From the NCBI GenBank assembly GCA_019916065.1, contig CM034239.1:48683812-48747811 (forward strand): DNA of 64,000 nucleotides, written 5' to 3'. The stretch is from Vitellaria paradoxa (taxonomy: Eukaryota; Streptophyta; Magnoliopsida; Ericales; Sapotaceae). Shown here in pieces: positions 18,705-31,800 of this stretch. The notes below the pieces were generated by a model. It did not search any database. It saw nothing but the letters and a program-made list of their open reading frames with translations, and was not told the DNA's origin. The stretch's first letter is position 1. Each line of letters begins with the position of its first letter. A program made the position numbers and the translations under genes.

Positions 18705-20493
18705 CCATAGTTTTGAAAGAGTAGGGGCTCCAAGGAGGCTGGTGTGGGTTAGGTGAGGCGACACTTGGAACCAACCCCCAACACGTGATCCTCAAAACTC
18801 ACTCCCTTCCTCCCATTTGTCTATTCTGATCGTGACAGCCACCCTTCCCTCGTATTCATATTTATACATTTCTCCTTGAAGAAAAAATAAATGAATAAAA
18901 ATAAAAAAGCTGACATATTTTAATGTTGGATTCCTGATATTAAACCGTTAATTTAAAATCTAAATTTTAGCTATGTTTTGGATCAATTTTTTTCCTTTAA
19001 ATCCCTACAAATTTATTTAAAATTTAATTTTTTTTACTCGTTGTATAAATTATAAAATTACAACTTTTATAAATTTAAATATATTTAAACAACTCAAAAA
19101 CAACACTTTTAATTTAATATTTCAAATTGTATTATCATAAAACTAACATTAAAATTAATGTCAACTCCGCATTTCTTTCTCCTATTTATACAATTTCTCT
19201 TATCATTCATTTTTTTTCTTTTTTTTTTCCTCTCTCCCTTTCTTTTCTACAGTCACGTGTGTTTCTTTCTCATGTACAAATTTATTTAAATAACCTACCA
19301 GTGTTGATTTAGTTTGAAGAAGGATTTGGTAAAAAAAAAGTTGAAAGGAGTTAAAAGGCAATGTTCATTTTTTTTTTTTTTGTTTGATTTTATGCAAAAA
19401 AGTAAAAGAAATAAAAATGAGAGAAAAATGAAAGAAAAAAATACACGAGATCCGTGTGTTTGTGTTCCTCCAAAAATGGGAAGAAAATGTGAAAAAAAAA
19501 AGATAATAAGAAATAAAATTTAAAATATAAAACTCATCTATTTTTAAAAGTAAATTTTTACACAAATTTAAATAATAATAATAATAACAAAACCCATATA
19601 AAAGATATTTTCATTAATTCATTTCTCTATAATCAGATAACACTGTTTGAAAGAAATAATTATATTCACTTTTTTCATCCTCACGGTAAATAGGGCCCAG
19701 CAACTAGCTTGCCATGATTGTCATCTATTTGTTTGATTGAAATATAAATAAAGTGGTGACGGAATGAATTAAAAACACTAATATAATTAATGCGTGTTAA
19801 TTTTCTCGACATATGAGAAATAACTCTGGTTGATTGTCGTGCGTCAAAGCATGCATATGTGTGTAGAATGTACTAGTTATACAGTCGTTTAATGCACAGC
19901 CAATCTATGAATTAAAAAAATAAAAAATAGTTTAACTAAATACGCAGTTCAATATGAATATTAAATTTACAAAGTTTAAATGACAATGCCATTGTTTCCA
20001 CACTGTAAACTTTTTTTTTTTTTTGGGGAAACAAATAATTGAATTTCTGTTATTGATGAGTTCAACTCAAAAAATAAAAAACAAAATAAATTAAAAAATA
20101 GATCCACAATTTTATACCAAATTAACCAATATCTCATTTGTAAAAAAATATGCCGGTTAGCACCAATTGTGGACCAACATTTAAGAAGAGCCAATTCAGA
20201 AGAGGAAGTGGTGCCGGCGAGAGAGAGAGTCAGAGTCATTTAAGTCCCCGGTTGAAGAGACAAAAAAAATTTTGCAAAATAGGGAAGTATACTAAAAAAA
20301 ATTTAAAAGTTGCTTATTTTTTATCTCACTGTATAAATTACGAATTTATAATTTTTCTCATTTTATCTCATTTTTTTCAATCCAAACGCACCCTAACTGA
20401 TATCAAATATATATATGGTCTTGGTTTATTACGTGATTTTTTTAGATTTTATTTTATTTTCCTTAATCCCTGATAATTGCTGAATTATGATCT

Positions 20494-22140
20494 TGTCACG
20501 CCCTCGAAATCCTAAGGTCCCCAAGGGATGAGTTTAGAATGAAAACTTATTACACCTAACTTATTATAATCCTGCCATTTATAATTTCAGAATTCATGCC
20601 CATTTATTCCATTTATAAGGTCAATAAAACTGATTTCTTTTATAACAAATCGTATACCAATTAGAATTAAAACTGGATAACATAATCCATACTCATTTAT
20701 AAAGTAGTATTTTTACATACATTAAACTTTAGAGGCCATTACGTGAAAAAAGAAATTTTATTTAATACATCTATAAGATTTAGAAGCTATGCCGGTTCTT
20801 CTAAGTCTCGGGATCTGTACCTGCAACACAATCTGTAAGGACGTGAGCACCAAGCCACGTGTGCTCCCGACGTATAGATTTATACTTTTTATAATGCCTT
20901 TTAAGAATTATGTAAAATAATGAATGTAGCAATAAATTATTAAATACGTCAATATGTAGCAAAATAAAACACATCATTCGTAACTTTTAGTTCTCTTATC
21001 AATATTTTTTCATTTATTATTTTATTTTCCCAAGGTTGGGAAGGACACTCTGCAAGACTGTCTTACAATCATAGTGGTAGTCCAAAATCATCGTCAGTTC
21101 ATATAATTATATGGGTCGCGATGCACCCCTGCGTCGTTGTTTAAGGATCCGAGTCCAAAGGCCACGATGAGCCTTTACCACATTCGTCGTCGTTTTGAAT
21201 TACTAGTCCATGGGCACGATTTACTCGATCCTGCGCAGGTTTAGGATTTTTTAACCCAATGGTATCTCTTGACCCTCCCTATTTTTATATAGTACCCTCA
21301 TTTTCCCCACAAAATCAACATTTTCTTAGGTTTTTCCTTTTACGTTATTAAAGATTAGCAACAATATCCATGAGTGTATATCAACTTCTACAATTTTATA
21401 TTTCCATTTTATCATCCGTTTCACAATAAACACATATTCAGCATGTTCCAACATATTATAGCATGTCTCGGCATTGCATGGAAAATTTCATCAATCTCAT
21501 CACAATTTCAATGCCACTGAAATCCAATTATCAACTTAATATTAATTTAATAATAATGTAAACTTAACCTCACAATTATTCCCTATCAAAATGAAACATC
21601 ACAAAAAGTATAAATAATACATTAATTTCCCTACCTCGTTCATTCGTTGGAGAAGTGAGAATTTGCCGTACGTGCACGCCGAACCACCTTTTCAAAATTG
21701 GACAGCGTAGGCGCGTAAGGAATGAATTTAATTAAAAGGCTTAGAAGTTAATTTGGGTTAGGAAACTAACCGTTTTCCTTCCTTTCTCTTCTTCCTTCTC
21801 TTTTTCTTTTTCTCTTCTTTTTTTTTCTCTCGGTTTTCTTTCTTTTTTCCCGGGCTTGGTGTCCCACAGCACTCCCTTTTCTCATATATATATATATATA
21901 TACAAAGCCCCACAGGTGAGGCTCTTTGAGTGGCCCACTTGCCCCTCCTAGAATGAAGTTCCATCATAGGTGCTATTTGTAGATATAGGTGGCAGGCAAA
22001 AAATTTTTGGCTCCACTGTTGATAAGTCCAAATGGCAGCCTTGGTCACCAAGGTAAAGAAGACTTTACAAGTATTTGCTGCCAAGGATTGCTGTCATGAT
22101 CACATTTCTCTTTTTTTTTTTTTTTTTTTGAGCCGTCACA
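20494..22140. mobile_element. solo LTR of an LTR retrotransposon, about 1.65 kb, TSD GATCT
   Basis: The segment starts TGTCACGCCC, ends CCGTCACA, and is flanked on both sides by GATCT (20489-20493 and 22141-22145). No internal domain, PBS or PPT is present, and no second LTR copy lies nearby, so it is a solo LTR left by recombination. The length and the TGTCACGCCC start suggest a Ty3/gypsy element; that part is inference. It includes a pyrimidine-rich stretch and a poly-T run next to its right end. Confidence 0.75.
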
Positions 22141-22145
22141 GATCT

Positions 22146-24740
22146 GTAGCAAAATTTATGTTGTGTTATATTTAAATAAAAAAGGAGATAAAATTAATGT
22201 TGGATTTAGTTATACTAAAAAAAAATTAAACCTATAATTAATTAATTTTTAGTCCAATTTATTTTACATTAGTTGTAATTATATAATTAAATAAATATCA
22301 CTTAAAAAATTATTCATATTTTTAATTTAATTATTACTTAATATATATATATATATATAGAGTTTATACTTAATTATCTTATCTTTTTTTTTACTATTTT
22401 ATTTCATATTTATCCAATTTGTTTTTTTTCTCTCACTAGCATTTTTTTATATCTCTCTCTCAATAAAAAAGAAAAAAAAAAGAGAAAGAAAGTAGAGAAA
22501 TGGGTAGGGATTTAGGATCTCTTCTCTCGTTGGGTTATGATAAAAAATAAAAGAGAAAATGAATATAGTGTTGAAAATCAAAATAAACTAAATTTAAAAA
22601 TAATATATTGATAAATGTATTTTATTTTATTACACTTTTTAATCCATTCAACTAAAAATCAAATGTTTTCATTGATTATTTTTCTTTACATTCCTTTTAT
22701 TATTTTATTCAACATTTGTTAAATTTTATTCTCTCACTATCTAGTATTTTGCTTTTACTTTAGATGTTAATCTTAATATTTTAAAAATTAAGTTGTCATT
22801 TAGTTTATTTTTTATCTTATGTTTTTTATTTTTATTTTTTATTTTCTATTTTGATTTCATTTTTTATTTTGTACTTTTGAAAATAAGAAAAACAACTCAA
22901 AACTCATTTGGTTACTTGTTTTTTTTAATTTTGTTTTAAAAAATATAAAACGAATTTACATATGAAAAAAAAGATAAAAAATTATTTTAAAAGTTTTTAA
23001 CCCAAAATAAAAAAACAGAACATTTTTTTCTTCCTCATTTTAAGATATTTAGCACATAAAATAAAAATAGAAAAGTAAACTAACATAAACTATGTTTGAA
23101 TAAAAGATTTGTCATGAATAAAGAAGAAGAAGAGGAGGAGGAGGAGGAGAGAACGATTAAAAATTTATTCTCTTATTTAGATTGTCATATAAAATAAAAA
23201 GAAAAAATAATTTTAAAAATTTTAAATTAATTAAATAAAAAATAAATATATTGATAAATAATTTTATTTTATTATATTTTAAATCAATTCAGATAAGAGT
23301 GTGTATTTAAATTTTATATCTATATTATAATATTAAAACAATATATTTATCTTTTCTCATCTCCTTTCGCCCTTATCCTTTGTGGCATAACTCTTTACTT
23401 TCTATTTCCATTATTATTTTTATTTTTAAGAGAATTTTGATTTTATTTTATGACAACTTCCCTTCTTTCTCTTTACATAAAATGAATAATAATAAAAATT
23501 CATTAAAAGAAAGTCACACTCTCTATACATTTTTCTATCTATTAGTAAAAGTTTGCATTAAAAAGAGAAAAAAATAAAGAATAAATAAAAAATTCTCGCA
23601 CAGTAAAAGTTTGCATTAAAAAAAATAAAAAAAACTAAAAAGTATATTTTTTCTCTTTTTCTCCATCTGGAATGTATAATAATAAAAGTTCATTAAAAAA
23701 ATTATATTAAAAAAGAGTAAAACAAAAGTAAAAAATAAAACAAAAATGAAAATGTCACTCTCTCTTTCTCCACTTGAAATGTATAATAATAAAAATTCAT
23801 TAAAAAGATAACCACACTCTATCTCTCTGCACAATACTTTGCTTATCAGTAAAAGTTTGTAGAGTAAAAAAAAAAAAACAAAAAACAAATAAAAAGAAAA
23901 CTGAAAAGTTGCTTTTTTTTTTCAAAGTTTCTTTCTCTATTATATAATCAAATAATTCCGCCCATTAAAATCTTATTTCCCTAATTCTTTCAAGATTTTG
24001 TTATTGGATAGTAAAAAGGTGAGGAGGCAATAAAGTACTAACAACGACGGAAATGCGAGCGAATTATCGAACTTGATAAAACTCGTCATTTTGGGTATGC
24101 ATAACATATGGTCTGATATATATAAATCTATATGTATAACATATGTCTAGGAATTGGAAATTGCGGTGAGATAAAATTAATTTTTAATCTAAAAAAAAGT
24201 TAAGATTTTTAATAATTTTAAACTTGAAACTCAATCCAAAATCATCTTTCTCTAATTTTTCAAGAGTTTATTATTTGATCAATGACAAAAAAAAATGAAA
24301 TTATGTAATTTTATTGAAATAGTTTGTTATGTACATAAAAATTATATTATGCTAATAAAAAATATTATTCAATTTTGTGTACCGCACGGCTCTTTTTTGT
24401 TTTTTTTTATGTTTTTTTCTATTTTGTCGTATCTGTTCTTTTCAAATTTTTGGCTACCCACTAATATCTTGTCCAAATATACTTTTAATAAATTTATACA
24501 TAATTTTCCTTTCAGTAAAAAATACATGTATGGTTTGTTTGTTGTAGGATTTGAAGTGGGAGGATGGGCGGGCAGAGGCAAACTGTTTGCGATGGGGAGA
24601 GAAAGGTGGCAAATCCTTATTTTCGGAGGGAGATCGATGGACAACCATCTATCTTCATATCTATATCTATTTATAATTTATATGCCAATAATAATTCTAA
24701 CAAACCCCCAATTTTCAATTTTGGCCAAACAAATTCGCAA
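22146..24740. other. extremely AT-rich spacer
   Basis: Long A/T runs and short pyrimidine tracts dominate. No gene is supported. A 217-codon open frame at 24295-24948 is low-complexity and overlaps the probable leader of the next gene. It is not credible as a protein. Confidence 0.6.
23460..23870. repeat. diverged local tandem duplications in AT-rich DNA
   Basis: The block 'aatgtataataataaaaatt cattaaaaa' recurs near 23480, 23670 and 23780. The block 'agtaaaagtttgcattaaaa' recurs near 23545 and 23602, with a weaker copy near 23848. Together they suggest an old repeat of about 100-180 bp amplified two or three times. Confidence 0.6.
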
Positions 24741-24873
24741 GCTTTCCGGGGTAAACAGCCCGCATTCATTTCCCTTAAATTCTTCTTCCTCTCACCATTT
24801 TCATTCTCTCAGCCTTAATTTTCAGGTGCAACAGATTTCTCACCTCTCTCTCCTCCTCAGTTGCAACTTGTCC
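24740..24873 (+). other. possible non-coding first exon of the SLT-like gene
   Basis: A pyrimidine-rich stretch (tcttcttcctctcacc and ctctctctcctcctcagttg) ends in tgtccg|gtaatt, a plausible donor. It would splice to the exon bearing the ATG at 25861 (acceptor near 25831, gttag). This is inferred from composition and splice signals only. Confidence 0.3.
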
Positions 24874-25109
24874 GGTAATTATTTATCTGTAAACTCTCTG
24901 GCTTTCTCCATCTCTCTCCCTCTCTCATGCACACGCGTATATGTATAGGCTTCCACAATGTTGTTTGATATATGCTATTTTACTCTACAAATTTAATAAA
25001 AATCCTCGAAATGCAATGGAATTGAACTCTTATTGGTCTTGATGTTTGTTATCTGGCCATATTGAAGAATTTAAATTTATACATGATTTCTATGTTCGAT
25101 CCTTTTCTT

Positions 25110-25141
25110 CCCCCCCCCCCCCCCCCAAAAAAAAAAAAAAA
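25110..25141. repeat. C(17)-A(15) compound homopolymer tract
   Basis: C run 25110-25126 passes directly into A run 25127-25141, in the probable leader intron of the SLT-like gene. Confidence 0.9.
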
Positions 25142-25749
25142 CAGCATCAAATTGCTATTGTATCAGCCGATTTGGCGTATAGAATTGGCATGCTTTGCTC
25201 TCAGCTGATACTTGGCCTTCCAGTAACAAGTTTCCAGTGTATGGATTAGGCCACTCACGTGGCTCACAGGCACAGTTGTTTTCTGTTTAGGTTTTTGCAC
25301 CATTTCGAACTATCACGAGACACATAAATTGGCGTTGTTCTAGTCAAAATGTAAAAAACTACGCTAATTACTGCTTATCAGCATTATCATTCAATTTCAC
25401 GTCAACATGTCCACAAGAATTCAGCATTCTTTTCTCATGTTCGATGCCTTCAGATTAGTTCTGATTATTATTATAATTGTTATTATTTTTTAAATATTTT
25501 GGTGAATGATATGTTTGATTTTTAGATTGTCTAATACTTGTTGCATATTTAATCTGCAATTTTTGTCCATTTTATAATTGCTCACCTATTGGAATGTTTG
25601 CATTTCTAATGATGACAATAAGATGTAGGCACACCCCTACTTTTTGATAATTTAATCTTGATTATTTAATTTGGTAGCTTTGTGAGATTCATTGTATGTG
25701 CTGCTTGCTTGCCAAACGAAAATTGCTTTCCTTAACTAGACATGTCCGT

Positions 25750-25755
<6 letters not shown>

Positions 25756-25780
<25 letters not shown>
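25756..25780. repeat. (AT)n microsatellite
   Basis: A pure AT dinucleotide run just upstream of the first coding exon of the SLT-like gene. Confidence 0.9.
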
Positions 25781-25784
<4 letters not shown>

Positions 25785-25860
25785 AATAATTTATTTTTCC
25801 TCTTAAAATCAGCCTCTGTTCTGTTGTTAGATTGCATCGAATCTTCCAGAAAAGTTTAAG

Positions 25861-28800
25861 ATGGTTCCCAGCTTCAAATATTGGGATGCTTGTGTTGATC
25901 CCCCGGACATGGAAGCATTGTGGATGGATCCCAAGGTGAGAACTGAATGGATTAATGCCGGAGAGACTAAAGGGCAGAAAGTTCACCTCTCACGGGGCCA
26001 TGATGGTCAGCCTTACCTTACACAAACTGAGATGAAGGTAAATCAAATTGTTCTCACATTCCGTTGATAGTATAATTACTTGGAAAATGAAAATGTTTAA
26101 CATTTCCGTGGACATTGTCTAAGACTACTTAAATGGTTAGAAGGTTTTGAATTTGACATGTAAAACTTACCTTTACAATTCGGACAAATTTCAAGATTAA
26201 AGGCAGTATATTGTTTTTCCATGACCTAATAAATAAAGAAATCATGTCTCTGACTATGTGATCTCAATCCTTAAAGTTAATGAAGTTCAAAAACATATTT
26301 TCAATCATTTGAGTTTTTTTCCCCTTATGATGTGATAATCTTTTGATAGTTCCATAAATATTTATATTTTACCTGCTTAAATTGAATGATGCATCCTTTG
26401 CAAGCCATCTGCTCCTGACTTTTTTTTTTTTGGGTTCACCTTTCATGCAATGCTGTGTGTTCAGGCCGTGGCTGGGATAATTGTTGGCAGGCATTTTGTT
26501 TCACAAATAGATCCGGTATGTCTTTCCATATCTGGAATATGTAGTAGTGCACAGATGTTAAAAGAAGATTACCACGGGTCATCTTCTAATGTTGTAAGGC
26601 TGTAAGCTATTCATAAATATTGTGAGATTCCCAAATCAGGTGGCCCATGAATTCGCAAAAACTCCATTGCATTTTAGGATTGGCATCCTGTTTAAATACA
26701 CTACTGAAACTAGATCACTCTTCTGGCATATTTCTATGCAAGTGGGGGTTAACTGCACCATTATAATGTCTTATTGGCCATTATTAAAGGTCAATTTAGT
26801 GAAAGTTATCTTCTGATAGAGCATCTACATTAGCTCCAAGCACATTAATTATTATCACATGAAACTATAGCTTTGTTGTTGATATTTTCTTTTTTCCAAT
26901 TTGAGATCTTGTTACTTTTGGGCATTGAGGCCACATAAAATTTGGAGCTTTACTTCTGTTTTTACCTGAGGAATATGGGAGGAAAGAAATGTTGAAGTTC
27001 TTTGGTGAAGAGTTAGATGTTCTACTTGTTTATAATAATGCTATTTTCACATCTTCAACTGTTTAATGTTTTTGGCAATCTCACGTAAACACTTAATTTA
27101 CTATGGATTTGATATTTTGCAATTTTCAGTTATTTCTCTTTGTTGAGGGTGTAGGCTAAAAAAACATTTACTTTTCTTCTTCCTTTCTTAATAAATATTG
27201 GTCTTGTTTCTATTTCGAATCTCTCTTGGACGTGTCTTGTTCCCACTCTTCCGCCTTTTTCCCTTTTTGCACTGTGTCCAGCTTACACAAAATTTGGATT
27301 TTCTCGAGTAGCTGGTGTATCTCATTTAAAGTGATCAATAACCTGAAAAATTACATGTGAAGATACAACGATGATCTTGCCGTGAGTTTTGAAAATTTGG
27401 CATCCTTTCTATTCTGCAGGACATGATTTGTGCCATTGCAGAGCTTGAAAGTGACAGACAACCTACTGCTACACGGTATAACAAAAAAACTAAACAAATT
27501 TCTGTGGGAATCATGCAAATTCTACCTGAGAAAGCAGATTGGTTGGTCAGGTATTCAACATTTTGATTCTAAATTTGAGGGTGCAACTCCTATTTAAGGA
27601 TGAGATTTCTTTTTGCTTTTTGCCTTTCCGGCGAAATGATTAATAACCAGAATTTGCTTTCAGAGATTTGGGTTACCGGGCATATGATGTGCAAGGGAAT
27701 TCAGAACTTTTGTACAGGCCCTTCGTAAATGTATATTTTGGTGCTGCCTACATTAAGTGGTTATCAAATTATGACCAAAAGTAAGCAGACAGTTCTTTGT
27801 TCCATTTGTCCCCATTCCTGGTGGAATTGTTTCTGTTTTGTATTGGAATACTGGGAAAAAAAAATTGCCATTTTGAGTTCTATCTTTTGTTGAAGTTTTA
27901 TATTAGATTCATGCATGCAGAGAAAGAAGTGAAGAGTTCATAGTGAGGGCTTATAAAGGCGGTACGAAGAAAGCAACTCATAAGTCAACGTTGCAATTTT
28001 GGAATCAATATCTTTCAGTCAAGGGAAGACTCCTGTCCAGGTGGTAGGCTCATCCCATGATGTTAGCATCAAATTTACATCAAGGCTAACATTTTTCACT
28101 TACTCCAAAAATAACTATGTGGCCATGTATGAATGTTACACATAAGAAACTATACTGTATGCCTGACAATTCAAGACTTAATTCTCTGATGAACAAATTA
28201 TGAAGTTGGATGATGGATCTGTTTGCACTCATATATTTATTTTATTTCTCTTATAGTACTCTTTTTTTTTAAGTGAAAGTGTAACTTTACTTGGATCAGT
28301 TGAAAAAAGAAATAATTTATGTTTTTCTCATAAGTCACAACTGGAAGCACAAAAACACCAAAAGTTTCCCATGCAGCTTTCCTGAATGCACCATGCAGTC
28401 TATTGGTGTTGCCTTGGCTTTTACTGCTAGTACAGAGGGGCAGACTTATATTTGATGAGCTTCCATGGGTACAATCAAACATTCAATGGAGGAAAGGCAT
28501 TAGAAAAATGTAAAAGCTAAATCTATGCTTTCAAGAGGACCTCTGGATTACACTTGAGCAATAGTCAAGCAGAGTTGGCATTGTTTGGAAAAACCTTTGA
28601 AGATGATAGTGATGAATTTGCTTGCTCATATAGTTCAATGCTATATGGCCCACACAGGGGCAGTTCAACGGTAGGACTTCTACCAATTGAAATAGAAGTC
28701 ACTAGTTTGAACCCCTTGACATTACCTGGCCCTTGATTCTAGTAGGATGGGTCAGAAGCTCTAGGGAATTAATCCCATCAAATGTGGAGATACACGCAGT

Positions 28801-31800
28801 AGATTTTAGAATATTCAATGCTATATGATCTTTGTGCCACTCTATCGGCCTAATTTTTGCCTATCTTGAAGGTGCCAGATAGCTTAGATGTATGACATAG
28901 TGTTTGCTAAATCTTTTTGAGGCTCCAAAAAGAGCTTAACTTTGACTTCATCCCCAATGCTTGTGTATCAAAACACATAATAATAATTTGAAAATTACAC
29001 AAAAGCCTTGTCCTAATGTGTTGATTGCATTTGCTATTATCCACGGTATTACTATAGTATCCTATGTAGATGTTTCTATTGTTATGTACTATTTATTTGT
29101 TAACTTGCAGTGAAGGCAGTTAATTGTACGAGGCACTGATAGAGATAACCATTGATAAGATTCTATTGGCATAATCTATCAAAACTTGAATGCAATCATT
29201 ATCCATTGCTTGTTAGATAAAAAGTTTTAAGAGGAATAACTTCTAATATTTATGCAAGCGCGCACAATTTTGTGTAGTGAAGTTTCTGAAGTTGGTCCCA
29301 TTGTGAATGGTCCATCTGCTTCTGCTACTTCAGTTCAACACACAACAGGTATACTCTCTGAAACAAGTAGTGATAGCTTGAATAAAACTTATTTAACTTT
29401 TATAATTCAATTATATTTCATTCTAAGAAACTTTTTTGAGTGTTTGCCGACTTAATTGATGAATAACAATTTTGCTCGCTTTGTTGAGGTATAGGTCAAA
29501 TGACATCATAGGCTTAAGCTTAGTGGACATTCAAATTTCTCACTCAATTGTATTATTCAGACACTTACAATATCAGATGACTTTTATTCGATAACTTATT
29601 TTAGTAAACATAGACCATGAAAACTATAACAGCTTATGGAATGGTTTCTCAATTTGCAGCTGTTTGTAATGTCTTAGAATATATTCTGGGATAGCAATCA
29701 CATTGATTTGATTTCATTTTCCTTTTTATTGCAAGTATAATGTTAATCAGCACGATTTGTACTGTAATTGAGGACAAAAGATAAAGATGGCTTATGGATG
29801 TTTCTCCGACTGTTTGTCAATGCTTTTACAGATTTATGCTTCTTGGCGTTATATCTCTTACCTCTTTAATGTATTAAAAAGTCCAATTAAATTCTCTTAC
29901 AGCAACAAGTTATTGGATTTTCCACCTATGCTAGTTGATTAGTAAGTTTATTTACTATAGGAAAATATATGCTTTTCTTTTTATTGTTCATCATCTTATT
30001 GAATGTTATATCCGATGAAAATTATGTTGCGGTATTATCGTTATTATTTTCATTAACATTGTTTGGCTCCTAAAAACCATTAGAAAGATTTTTTTTTTTT
30101 GGGGGAAAAATTGTGATCTCTTCCATTTTCAAAATTTTCTAACTTAAATATTGATCTAGATGGGAAGAACCAATACATATACATTTTTTTTTTTTTTACA
30201 AATAAATGTAACAGCTTTAGTGATATATATGAGGAAAATCCTATTCAAGGGAATCGCAGATATATGGCTCAAGCAAGGGATATGGGTGCAAAACCTGCAA
30301 AACCAACGGCGACTGTAGAATTGCCTGCATCTGCATCGAGAAATGTGGATTTAGAACATAATGCATACGTCCTTTCTGAAACGAGGGATGGCAATCTTGA
30401 CTCATCTTCCAATCTTGCCGCGAGAATAATAGACCCAGTTGTTCATCTTTCAGCAGTTGGAGATGCTGCCTTGACAGAAGTCCTCGTTCCTTCTCGAAAA
30501 ACTACCTTGGTTCCAGAGGAAATCATGGTGTCTCCTCCGCAGGGCAAGAGTCTACTCTAGCTTCAATTCAGATTGCCCCTTATATGGGGGTGGGGACTAC
30601 AAGTGAAGGGCATTCTAATATTCCCAAGAAGGGATTTTTGCTACGCCTATTGCTCCGATCTTTCCTAAGAGTGTAAGGCGTAGACTTGTGCACGCCCAAG
30701 AAGAAAGGGATGAGGGTGAAAGCAATGCTAAGGAGCTACCTTTGAAGGATGGTTTAACCTTTGCCAAAGGAAACCCAAATCTTGGACCCATTCAGTTGAT
30801 TCCCTTGACAAGGCTCTTGGTGCCATCAACCTTCAAAAAGGCCTTGAAACTGAAGTGGTAATTTTATCTGACTCCCCTTCTGACACTGCTGCACTCCTGT
30901 GCTTCCTGTTTTAACTGTGCAAGAAAGCCCTTCATCCTCTACTTGCCACGGCAACACTTACCCCGGATGCTTTTGCTATGGGAACATCTGTTCTGTTATC
31001 TTCTAAGATTCCTTTGAGTCATTGCCTGGCGGATCCTCCTGCAGGGTTATGAGTAAGGATGTTTATTTGCGGGAATTGCCCAAGATTTTCTACCCTTCTT
31101 GCATAACTTATATGATTGCCGCGGCCAAATGTTTATTGGTATTATCTCTAAACCAGATTTTGTTAGGGCAATGAATCTTCAAATTCTCGGGGTCATTATG
31201 CAAAGTCTGGACAACAAGCCCTGAAAGATCTATCTTTAGAAGAAATTGAACAGATATGTAAAAGTTTAGACGCGATTAGGTTTTCACATCTTGACATCCG
31301 TTGGCTTGAGGCGGGTTTACAGAAAGCTCGAGATTTCTTGAAAGCTTCTAACATCAGGGAAGAGTTAGCCCAAGTTCAAGATGATTTGAAGAGAGCTCAG
31401 GATGTAGTGCAAAAATTGAAGAACGATGAGGCCAAGTTGTTGGAGCATGCCAAGGCATTGGAGAATCATGGTGACTTTTCGTGGTCTTCTGATCACAGCC
31501 TTTGTCAAAATTTGTTAAAGTCTGACTGAGGGAAGAATGCCCTCTTTTCGTACTCGTATAGAAATACGTGGAATGAGAATGAGAAATTTTGTCCAATCCT
31601 CCTTGTGTAAAATTCTTTTGTTTTGTTTTTTACTTTTGAAAAATGTGGGGCGATGTTATTGTGTTTTCTTTAAAAAGTATTCCTAACGCGAGGGCTCCTA
31701 GTAAGATTGCCTTTTCTTTTTGGTAAGTAAGATAATTTGGATTAAAGGGAGAATAAGTTACATAATTCAGAGGGCATACTCTTGATGTACAAAAGAATAG

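Larger units (their letters stand above)
17479..20493. other. GAPCp upstream region and AT-rich spacer
   Basis: This contains the GAPCp promoter on the minus strand, with a telo-box-like aaaccctag near 17604, a CT-rich tract near 17720 and TA-rich runs. Beyond it lies AT-rich DNA with (GA)n at 18207-18220, a G-rich block at 18667-18704 and several poly-T runs. A 255-base open frame at 17923-18177 has no recognisable product. I see no convincing gene. Confidence 0.5.

Noticed and set aside
24295..24948. 217-codon open frame on the plus strand
   Set aside because: Low complexity, rich in Phe/Ser/Ile from AT- and CT-rich DNA, and overlaps the probable leader of the SLT-like gene. No family motif.
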